A stretch of 64,000 nt of DNA from Symbiodinium kawagutii (taxonomy: Eukaryota > Sar > Dinophyceae > Suessiales > Symbiodiniaceae): positions 113,413-177,412 of the forward strand of contig VSDK01015182.1 of NCBI GenBank assembly GCA_009767595.1, read 5' to 3'. A program made the translations under genes and the position numbers. The notes under the pieces are model-generated. The model searched no databases, was not told the origin of the DNA, and worked only from the letters and a program-made list of their open reading frames with translations. Of the stretch, positions 21,132-29,312 are shown piece by piece; within the stretch, counting starts at the first letter, position 1; each line of letters begins with the position of its first letter.

Positions 21132-24100
21132 CTATCTCGAAAGCTTCTTGACTCGTTGGATTTCCCTCTTGGCGCGCTCCTGCTTCAAAGCCCAGCTGTC
21201 TCGTAAGTCGTCCCTCAACGTGCCCCATGGCAGCACATCGACTGTGACCATTTGCTGCGGCAGTTGGGAGCCATGTCGGCAAGCTAGCTCGCCCAACTGT
21301 GAACAAACCACTTCTTGACATGGAAACTTCGGTCGACGAAGATAACCCTTTGCATGTTGCCCCATTCCCAGTCGATAAAGACTACGGCAGTTACCGATCG
21401 AGATCGGTGGCAGCACCCATGGTTCGCACAGCTGATTCAATTGCTGAGCCCAATACGCCATCATCCAGCTAACCTCCGTGAGAGTCACCTGCATGGCCTG
21501 GCATTCGTCTGTAGTAACTGGCAAAAAGAGAAAAGTGACATCGCTCTTCATACGGCGAACTGGTAAATAGCATCTGTGGAAATGCATCCAGCTCACTGCA
21601 AGCTCCAGATATGTGATCCCCGGGTCATCCGGAACAAGAACATGATCGGCAGGCCAGTCAATGGCACGAGCCCACTGGAGGAACATCTGGGATAGCCTGG
21701 GGCCCATCACCGACCGGCTGGTACAATCATTCTTGAGTCGTGGCAGCACAAGAACCTCTTCAACTTGCCAGTTCTGAAGCAGCAACAGTTGGTCGTCAGG
21801 GCGTTCACGTTCAAGCCCATGTGATGCCTGCGCCGCATCTTGTTGTTCTTGTTGAGCCCTGGCCCGGAAAAGTTCCAAATGCAGCTTGAACAAGTTACGA
21901 ATCCTCTCTGCCTCCTTGGACACGTCATTGGCCATACGAGTCCACATAGCAGCCTGAGAGGGGTACATATGTCGATTCGCGCTGATGGCAGCATCATTAG
22001 CTCTCTGGTTACCCAGGGTACGATAAATGAGTTGCCAGTCCGTCATGACTGAAACATCGGCATGGGCACGAACCTTGATGAAGACATGATCCTTGTTTTG
22101 AAGAGCACGCCACAACCTTGAGACCAAATCAAAGTCTGCATCTGCCTGCAGCGAAACGATGTCCCGTGCATTTTGGCATCGCTGCACTGTGTCCAACACT
22201 GACTGAGAATCCACATGAATCTGTGTGTGATGCAGGTTTTCCACCAGTATTACAACCGCAAACAACTCCGCCCTGTAGATTGTCTGCCGACCAGTTACCC
22301 GAGCGACAGCGATTGGTTGCAGAGATGGTGGCATCAATCCTGTCTTCAAATGTATGTCAACTGCATGTCGTCGATCAAAGTCATCCATACATGTATCCAA
22401 CACCAAAGAATAAGCCCCATGTCTGACAGTGGCTAGTGTGGGAAAGAGAAGGGACCCATCGGTGTAAAAATGCAACCGGTGTCCTGCACGCTCCAGCCCA
22501 TGTAGATGTGTCAACAGTTCTGATGAAATTACCGCCTCCACATGATGATGTGCGATGGTATGCAGTGTGTCGTGGTCAGGATGTTGAAAAAGAACCGGCA
22601 GCTCATGAAGCAAGCAACCCTCCGCAGCAAGTTCATCCAGCAATGGTTTGTATGGAAGGCGTATGTGTTCAAAAGCCCCACATTCATACAAGCGATGAAA
22701 ACGAGAATCCGACTGATCGCAGAAATGGCACTGAGAGGTGGCATCACTGGCCCACTTCTGCTTCTGTTGGGCCGTCTGAAAGGCCCCGGATATCTCATTC
22801 ACCAATTGTGTCAAAGCGGAGGCATCTTGCGATTTCAAAAGGCGTTTAGTTTCGATTGCATCAATGGTAAGACCATGAAGGATGTCCCTCTTGGTAAACC
22901 GCTCCAGAAAACCTTGGTGTCTGCAAACTTCCAACCAGTATTTCCAGGTCTTACTTCCTGTGGTCCACAATGATAGCTGTAGACCATCCAGAACCGTGAC
23001 ATGACCCTGTTCATCGATACACCAATCCAGCAGTGAAAGATAATAAGCTAGGCAGCCTGCAGGTCCATGACAGTCGCACCCTCTGGCAGTGTGGTTCGAT
23101 GCAATCTGCAAGAAGATTGCACTGTCTGCAGAATCCAGCCCTAACAAAAACCGTCGCGCAGATCGAAGAACTCGACAAAGAATGAAAACTAAAGGGTCGT
23201 CCAATCCAGGCATACATGCAATGGCAAGTGCGCTATTTCGTGAACCATTGGGGCCCAAAAAGGCATTCGATACCTTGGGACGCATTTGTTGCAGATGATG
23301 CTCCCCCAACGGCAAGAGCTCCACACCGTAAAAGGCAGTGGGATATGCCGCCCCCATCACCAACTTACTCTTTACCTGACAGTCATGTGGCATGTGCTGA
23401 AGGCGAAGCAACTTGTCATGAGACCTACTCAATCGATCAACAAATTGACCAAGCTTGGGGCACCCTCGATACGTGTGAACACAACCCAGGTCCTGTGCGT
23501 TTGTAACATGTGGAAGGTCCAGGTGCGGAAGCAAAACTGCAAATGTCTCATTGACATCCTTGGACATGGCGACTGTGGTGGCCCAGGTCCATGATTTTTC
23601 CCAACCCACCTTCATACGACATGATTCAGTGAAGCAACACGTGACCTGAAGAGCAGCACTGTGGGTATCCACGTTAGCAACGGACCAACCCCAATTGTCT
23701 GCGTAACAAGTGGCCCGAATGGAGTGACCTGTGTGATCCAATCCCTTCACCCAAAGATAACTCAAAGCAAGGATAGCAACGATGCTCATGCTATCTCCCT
23801 CGGGACAGCCGTTGTTGGTCTCAAGGGTCTCACTGCATTGTCTATTCATCATCCAGAGCCTTTGCATCTTAGCCAAGGAGGTTTGCCACATGGAAATCAC
23901 CCAACCAGGAACACCCAACACCTGCATTGCCTGTCCCGCAGAGCATCTACATATGGTATTGAAGCACTTTACCAAGTCAAGCACCAGTCCGCTATGCGGA
24001 ATGGCATCAACCAGGGATCTTTCCAAGAAGAAGGCAAAGGACATGCTGGCATCTAATGGCCCTCTATGCCGGAGAAATCCTGTGATGCTGCTTGGCAAAA

Positions 24101-26879
24101 AGGAACTAAATCTGGACAAGATTTGTTGCGACACCACGCGACTCCATGTTCTATAGAGTTGGGCAAAAATTGTGATGGGCCGGACCTGACCCACACGAAC
24201 CTGGCCTGCCACTTTCGGTAGTGGAATTGTCAAGGCAACCATAAACCATGGGGGAAAGGTGGCAAGATGTGACATGACGTGCGCCAATCGTTCTATGAGA
24301 GGTTCAGGCAGTGCTTTCAACTCAGCAGCACTGATGCCATCAATTCCCCTTGCAGATGAGGCTTTCAACGATGAAACCGCTTCATGCCACAGGCTTGGGT
24401 CCGCAACTGCAACATCGAACTCAGGCATTGGCTCAACATAATCAAGGAATTCTTGAAAAGCAGGTGGTGTGGCACGATCTGGATCATCAACATTCCAATA
24501 TTGTCGCCAGTACTGAGACAACTGGTCAAAAAGTTGGGGGGCATCAAAGAGGACCACTTGCTGGTTCAACGTCAGTTCCCCTTCAACTGGTTGTGTTGGT
24601 GCCGACAGAAGCTGAATTTCCAAACTGTAGGGGTCCTTGCTCAAGACACGGCCTGGCTCACCATTCAATGAGATGACAGAATCCAGTGCATACTGTTCAG
24701 CATGATCCACGTATGCTCGCAATGCATGACCTTCGGAGAGAACAATGGCCTCACCTTGAACTTCATGGAGCATTTCAGACAGAGGATCTGTGTATTCCCT
24801 CCGCATCATTGAATAAGCCTGGCGATTGCCTGCATGAACCTGATCAAGATGGCGTTCATACTTGATTCGTTGTCGGCGAAACTTAGCATCATCAGCAATG
24901 GCTTGGTTGCAAAAATGAGTGACCATTTGGAGCATGGTGTTGGCATAGTCGACCGTGGGAAGTCCGATTGGTGGGGCACCCAATTCCGGTTGATCCATAC
25001 ACCACAGCACAAAATCACCGTATCCCGCCGCCCTCAAAATGGCATCCCATTCTTTCATCAAAGGACCCAAAATGTGTTGGGGCACAAAACCATGACAATG
25101 CTTACGAAGAGTGCCAACGAAAGTTCGGAGTCTGCGAACTTGCTTAACCTGCGCTGCGGTGCTATGGCGAAGGATTTCTGCAGTTGGGTTGTAGTCCCCT
25201 TTACGTCCCATTCGCAGCAACATGCGACGTGGAACTTTACGCGTAGCAGTTGGTTGACATCTGCCCCGATACTTCTTGGGAAGGCCCTGAATGTGCTTGT
25301 GGGTCATGGCAAACTGGTCAGCTTGAGAACTACGGTAGGCTACATCGATGATCTGCTCAACCTGCTGACCCCAAGACTCCAGTGTGTCCGGAAACGCCGT
25401 AGTCATGTTAGCAGCTGCATCATTTACCCTTTGTTGATCGATGGGTAGTTCAAGCCATGTGCGAGGCAATACCAATTGATTCACGGTAGTTGCAGCTGTG
25501 GGGACCTGGAGTCTAAAAACTACCACTTTGTGTGCATCAAAAATTTTATCTGGCAATACCTTGATGCATGAGACCCATGTGGCGACTTCTGGGCTCAACA
25601 AGGCTGTGTCAGGGCAGGTGGCTCCTTTGCATGTGGGTGGAAGAGGCTGTTGATAAAGAGTTTCATGAATCATCCCAAGGTCACGAATATTTCGTTGCTT
25701 CAAACACTCGGCCATGGAGGATTGCATGGGACTCAAGTTAAAATCCCCCATTATGACATAAGGAAGGCCCACTTGGTCCACCGCGTGCAAAGCGGCCTGG
25801 AGTAGCTCCCCTGTGTAAGCTACAGCGTGGGCATTACCTGATGCATATCCGTATACGACTACGCACTGCAATTGGAAGGACCCCAAATCAATGAGAGAGT
25901 GCATGATTCGTGAAGTCATTTGCATGGTATCACTCAAAGTACCTTGGACATGACGAATCGGATGATGTGACAAAGTGGCAACGCCAAGGGCCTTGCCGCG
26001 AGTGGATTCACGGCCATCCACCCGTGTCCTGTATTCCGGGACCGGGGCACTCCATCTGGTTTTGTATCCGAGTTGATTCATGCGAAATGAAAACTGTTTC
26101 TGTGTCACCTTAGTGGCAGCTGTTTCTGATGCTGCGAGCACATCAATGCATTCATCTCTCAAAAGATCCCCGTACTGAGAATGTTTGGGTCCAATCGTCG
26201 TTGGGTTGGTGATCGCAAAGTTCACTGTCTGACATGTTGGGGGCCCAGGGTTGGAGGCCTCACCCATTCTAATGCCGGACCACATGTGAACGGGTCTCCA
26301 TTGGCCAGGAGCTGACATGGTCCAAGAAGCATTGTAAGAGTCAAGAGCTTTCGATGTGACAATGAAATTTAAAAACTTATGTTGCAGCATCTTCAAACAG
26401 GATGAAAGGAGCAAAACCAAAATGCAAACATAAGAAGGTTTCATACTGTGATGAAGTCGGCAAAGCTGCTGTGCATGCGAACAAAATAGCACCAATGTCC
26501 ATGAATGATTACAACTCGGAGTCTGCTGGACATGTATTGCAAAATAGATATGGCAAATGGCACATTGACTTGGATCAATTATGCCTATGGCAGTGGGCCC
26601 CAGCCCTGCAAACACAAAATGGCACTGGGAACGCAAAAGCAGCCTCGGACAGCTGGTCGACGGGGACTGCAGGATTATGTGCCGGCACATGAAAAGATGA
26701 TCTTGAGCGAATGGGGAGAGTGATATGACTATGTGAAAAATGACATGGTGCTGCTGTGCATTGTTCACATAAATACAACTGGCATAAGTCCATGTTGTGC
26801 TTCCCTGCAAAATCACGGAATGATGACAGTTTCCTGATTCGATCAAAAGCAAAATGTCAGTGCCAAAACGAAAAAGCAT
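21132..26879 (-). CDS. Endonuclease/reverse transcriptase/RNase H protein (retroelement ORF3)
   Basis: Numbering is from ATG 26879. The first 187 residues are rich in Cys, His, Leu and Ile and look like spacer, so the real start is probably Met188 (26318), just before an EASNPGP peptide (207-213). An APE-type endonuclease follows: catalytic-type Glu at ASET (252), GDFN (378-381), and DAH (448-450) in place of the usual SDH. The reverse transcriptase spans about 840-1080, with RPITIF (900-905), motif A LDLVKCFN (Asp968), motif B GCPEGDS, and motif C YADN (1059-1062) in place of YADD. A CCHC finger lies at Cys1384, Cys1387, His1395 and Cys1400. RNase H has Asp1474 (TDGS), Glu1538 (RAELFA), Asp1557 (HVDSQS) and Asp1629 (GNQRAND). 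The last 275 residues are unidentified. The protein would nick target DNA and copy the element RNA by target-primed reverse transcription. All domains are unbroken. Confidence 0.9.
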   Translation of the reverse strand: MLFRFGTDILLLIESGNCHHSVILQGSTTWTYASCIYVNNAQQHHVIFHIVISLSPFAQDHLFMCRHIILQSPSTSCPRLLLRSQCHFVFAGLGPTAIGIIDPSQCAICHIYFAIHVQQTPSCNHSWTLVLFCSHAQQLCRLHHSMKPSYVCILVLLLSSCLKMLQHKFLNFIVTSKALDSYNASWTMSAPGQWRPVHMWSGIRMGEASNPGPPTCQTVNFAITNPTTIGPKHSQYGDLLRDECIDVLAASETAATKVTQKQFSFRMNQLGYKTRWSAPVPEYRTRVDGRESTRGKALGVATLSHHPIRHVQGTLSDTMQMTSRIMHSLIDLGSFQLQCVVVYGYASGNAHAVAYTGELLQAALHAVDQVGLPYVIMGDFNLSPMQSSMAECLKQRNIRDLGMIHETLYQQPLPPTCKGATCPDTALLSPEVATWVSCIKVLPDKIFDAHKVVVFRLQVPTAATTVNQLVLPRTWLELPIDQQRVNDAAANMTTAFPDTLESWGQQVEQIIDVAYRSSQADQFAMTHKHIQGLPKKYRGRCQPTATRKVPRRMLLRMGRKGDYNPTAEILRHSTAAQVKQVRRLRTFVGTLRKHCHGFVPQHILGPLMKEWDAILRAAGYGDFVLWCMDQPELGAPPIGLPTVDYANTMLQMVTHFCNQAIADDAKFRRQRIKYERHLDQVHAGNRQAYSMMRREYTDPLSEMLHEVQGEAIVLSEGHALRAYVDHAEQYALDSVISLNGEPGRVLSKDPYSLEIQLLSAPTQPVEGELTLNQQVVLFDAPQLFDQLSQYWRQYWNVDDPDRATPPAFQEFLDYVEPMPEFDVAVADPSLWHEAVSSLKASSARGIDGISAAELKALPEPLIERLAHVMSHLATFPPWFMVALTIPLPKVAGQVRVGQVRPITIFAQLYRTWSRVVSQQILSRFSSFLPSSITGFLRHRGPLDASMSFAFFLERSLVDAIPHSGLVLDLVKCFNTICRCSAGQAMQVLGVPGWVISMWQTSLAKMQRLWMMNRQCSETLETNNGCPEGDSMSIVAILALSYLWVKGLDHTGHSIRATCYADNWGWSVANVDTHSAALQVTCCFTESCRMKVGWEKSWTWATTVAMSKDVNETFAVLLPHLDLPHVTNAQDLGCVHTYRGCPKLGQFVDRLSRSHDKLLRLQHMPHDCQVKSKLVMGAAYPTAFYGVELLPLGEHHLQQMRPKVSNAFLGPNGSRNSALAIACMPGLDDPLVFILCRVLRSARRFLLGLDSADSAIFLQIASNHTARGCDCHGPAGCLAYYLSLLDWCIDEQGHVTVLDGLQLSLWTTGSKTWKYWLEVCRHQGFLERFTKRDILHGLTIDAIETKRLLKSQDASALTQLVNEISGAFQTAQQKQKWASDATSQCHFCDQSDSRFHRLYECGAFEHIRLPYKPLLDELAAEGCLLHELPVLFQHPDHDTLHTIAHHHVEAVISSELLTHLHGLERAGHRLHFYTDGSLLFPTLATVRHGAYSLVLDTCMDDFDRRHAVDIHLKTGLMPPSLQPIAVARVTGRQTIYRAELFAVVILVENLHHTQIHVDSQSVLDTVQRCQNARDIVSLQADADFDLVSRLWRALQNKDHVFIKVRAHADVSVMTDWQLIYRTLGNQRANDAAISANRHMYPSQAAMWTRMANDVSKEAERIRNLFKLHLELFRARAQQEQQDAAQASHGLERERPDDQLLLLQNWQVEEVLVLPRLKNDCTSRSVMGPRLSQMFLQWARAIDWPADHVLVPDDPGITYLELAVSWMHFHRCYLPVRRMKSDVTFLFLPVTTDECQAMQVTLTEVSWMMAYWAQQLNQLCEPWVLPPISIGNCRSLYRLGMGQHAKGYLRRPKFPCQEVVCSQLGELACRHGSQLPQQMVTVDVLPWGTLRDDLRDSWALKQERAKREIQRVKKLSR

Positions 26880-26906
26880 TGAATTAGCTCCATGTTCCGA
26901 GTGGAG

Positions 26907-29312
26907 TCAAGTCTCCATGTCTGAGTCCTCCTCTGCAGAGTTGCGTTTGGCAGATCGACGTCGGAGAAGGTCCTTCAGTTCATCCATCTTGGTGTCCATC
27001 ATCTGAGTGTTCTGTTGAAGCGAAATCTTCAAAGTGCGATCCACTTCCTGCTGCAGCTTCTGCATGCTATGATTGACATTGGCAAACTGTTCCGCAGTTC
27101 GTTGCTCCAAGGTGCCAAGCTGCTGTTGAGTCTCCGCACGGCTGACCTCCTGTGACTTCAGCATCTTCTGAAAGTCAGCCTGCAATGCAGTGATTTTGTC
27201 ATCCTGAGCTTGCAATCTTTGTTCCGTAGGTCCGGTGACCGCCCTTGGGGGGCCAGCAGGAGATGGGAACTTGGCCTGTGCCCATGGGTCCTTGCCCGGT
27301 TGTTGCATGAAGTCTTCAGACACTGACTTCGATCCACGTGGCCCCAAAAGAACCGGTGGCTTGTGTACCTCTTTGTCCGGGAGGTATTGCAGCAAGATGG
27401 GAGATCCGTTGAACATGTGAAGTTCCTTCTTGGGATGATCTGAGGCCCGAAGCAGCCATCCCGCCGGTCCCAGTGCCTTCACTGGAGTGGCTTCCCATAG
27501 GTTCGATTCACACCACTTCTGCATCATGTTCTGAGTAACTCCAAAGGGGAGTCCCATGGCCTTGAACATCAACTCACCAGAAGGTTTGGATGGGGGAGAG
27601 ATCCCGGGGTTCAGCACCTCCCATCCTTTGTTGTAGTCATCCGATTGCACCCTGAAGCCCAATGTGTTTCTTCCTCGGACCAGGCCGAGGCATCCAGGAA
27701 TTTGAGAAGCCTGGCATTTGGCTTGTGTCAAGGATGCGTCTGTCCACAAAACCTTGAAGTGTGGGGAAAGTCTGCCATTCGGAAGCTTGGGTGTGCAAAA
27801 GATTCCATGGTAGCCAGACTTTCTGAGAAAATCGTTCAGCTCCGACGATGCCAACATCGCATGCACCTGAACTGATGTGGCTTGCTTTGGGCTTGCAGGA
27901 GCTCTTCCTGCCCGCAAACTGCGCCCCCATATAGATTGGAGCTTGTCAAGGTTTTCTGCTGCCAACAATCGACGAAGAGTGGGCACCGTCTTGGTAGTAA
28001 GATCAAGCCACACCTCAGGTCCAAAGTCCTCCCTGTGGACCGTAAGTGCCAAGAGGGAGCACTCCTCCGTTGCGATGGTGTGATTGGAACCCTTTTGCCA
28101 TGTGACATGTTTCGTGCCGAGCTGAATGATGGTGCCTGCAACCAAAACCATCTGATTGTCACGATTGTAGCAGGGAAATCGAAGAGATTCATGAGGAAGC
28201 TTGGTACTGCAAGGAGCAGGTCCAGGCACCAAGATAGCCAACTCATCACTGCTGGTGATGGAGCCCGATTCCATCCATGGAATGGCCTGCTTGGGAGTGA
28301 GCATGCAAATGCCGCAAGATTGCGGTCTGATGTCCGTAAGTGTCTCTGGTTCGGTGCCATCACTGCACTGAAAGAATCCTGGAAACAGTTGAAAGTCCTG
28401 GGGGTCGATTCCCCGGTCTTCATGTCGCCGCTTGTTGGGCTTCCATGGCAGTCCAGGAGGCACCTGCTGAGATGTAGGACGGTGTCTGTTGGGGATATCA
28501 ATTTTGCATTCAGCACAAAGGTCCAACAGCTGCTTGATTCTTGCCCCTCCCATGGGTTGGCTCGTGATTGTCTGGATTCTGGCAAGTCCATACTTATCCA
28601 TGAGAGTGTCCACTGTTGTCTTCACCCAGGCCAGATCATAACCGTGCTCAAGGAGCATAGAAGCAAGTGCGCTCTGTTGGTAGACCCGCTGCTGATGTTT
28701 GGCTGATGTGGAACCCCCACCTCCAACAAGTCTCAAAACACTGGGTCGTGGTTCAACAATCACATACGCAGTGGGTGTGACAAACGTGTCCTCTCGCAGA
28801 AAATCGAAAGTTTGTTCACTGACCAACTCTCGGCCTCTCATAACCAATCTGTATGTGTCACGGCTTTGTGTGGGTTGAATGGCAATGGAAAGGATGCGCA
28901 GGATCACACCAACCGTCAAATTGAATGGGATCATTCCTGACCAGAGCACCGATCCCCTCCATTTGATTCGAAGAGGTCCCTGGGTGCCTTCGATTGTATA
29001 CGTAGCAGTCCTGGCAAGAACCTGCATAGCTGCACCAACCAGGGCAATCCTGAAAGGTTTGTGTGGGCACACTCCATGATCACGAGCTGGTTTGAACATG
29101 ATGACAATCTGATGATCAGTGGCGTGAAATGCGATGGTTCGACCCAACATCTGCAGCATGTCTGTGTTCATGATGGATGCCCAGAAGTCTGCGAGGGTAC
29201 GTCTTGGAATTGGGTCACCTCTGATGCCCAGGAGCAGTGTGTCTGTGGCAGGGGTTCCTGTCCCACTCTGTTGTCGTCCAATTCTGTTGACAAACCGCTT
29301 CAGCCGCAACAA
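26907..29312 (-). CDS. Retroelement ORF2: ubiquitin-like segment and coiled coil, probable RNP protein
   Basis: The frame is open from about 29360, overlaps the methyltransferase frame in a +1 register, and ends at TGA 26909-26907. There is no ATG at its head: position 29312 is TTG, and the first ATG is near residue 48. Residues of about 113-200 resemble ubiquitin-like folds (YRLVMRGRELVSEQTFDFL, then LRLVGGGG at 193-200). Next comes a helical block (ALASMLLEHGYDLAWVKTTV), a Pro-rich linker, a long unknown region with several Trp, Cys and Gly, and a coiled coil from about 697 (ITALQADFQKMLKSQEVSRA) ending in a basic, then acidic tail. The position before the RT frame and the coiled coil recall the RNA-chaperone ORF1 of LINEs, but I see no RNA-binding motif. 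It is probably translated as an extension of the methyltransferase. Confidence 0.7.
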   Translation of the reverse strand: MLRLKRFVNRIGRQQSGTGTPATDTLLLGIRGDPIPRRTLADFWASIMNTDMLQMLGRTIAFHATDHQIVIMFKPARDHGVCPHKPFRIALVGAAMQVLARTATYTIEGTQGPLRIKWRGSVLWSGMIPFNLTVGVILRILSIAIQPTQSRDTYRLVMRGRELVSEQTFDFLREDTFVTPTAYVIVEPRPSVLRLVGGGGSTSAKHQQRVYQQSALASMLLEHGYDLAWVKTTVDTLMDKYGLARIQTITSQPMGGARIKQLLDLCAECKIDIPNRHRPTSQQVPPGLPWKPNKRRHEDRGIDPQDFQLFPGFFQCSDGTEPETLTDIRPQSCGICMLTPKQAIPWMESGSITSSDELAILVPGPAPCSTKLPHESLRFPCYNRDNQMVLVAGTIIQLGTKHVTWQKGSNHTIATEECSLLALTVHREDFGPEVWLDLTTKTVPTLRRLLAAENLDKLQSIWGRSLRAGRAPASPKQATSVQVHAMLASSELNDFLRKSGYHGIFCTPKLPNGRLSPHFKVLWTDASLTQAKCQASQIPGCLGLVRGRNTLGFRVQSDDYNKGWEVLNPGISPPSKPSGELMFKAMGLPFGVTQNMMQKWCESNLWEATPVKALGPAGWLLRASDHPKKELHMFNGSPILLQYLPDKEVHKPPVLLGPRGSKSVSEDFMQQPGKDPWAQAKFPSPAGPPRAVTGPTEQRLQAQDDKITALQADFQKMLKSQEVSRAETQQQLGTLEQRTAEQFANVNHSMQKLQQEVDRTLKISLQQNTQMMDTKMDELKDLLRRRSAKRNSAEEDSDMET

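Noticed and set aside
20479..21318. 279-codon plus-strand frame
   Set aside because: It overlaps the end of the retroelement RT frame and its downstream region in antisense, and has no domain. Treated as a shadow.
26319..26879. First 187 codons of the endonuclease/RT frame as real protein
   Set aside because: Composition (many Cys, His, Ile, Leu) is unlike the rest and unlike an endonuclease N-terminus. The Met at 26318 just before the NPGP peptide fits better. The open frame may be chance or the remains of a readthrough frame.
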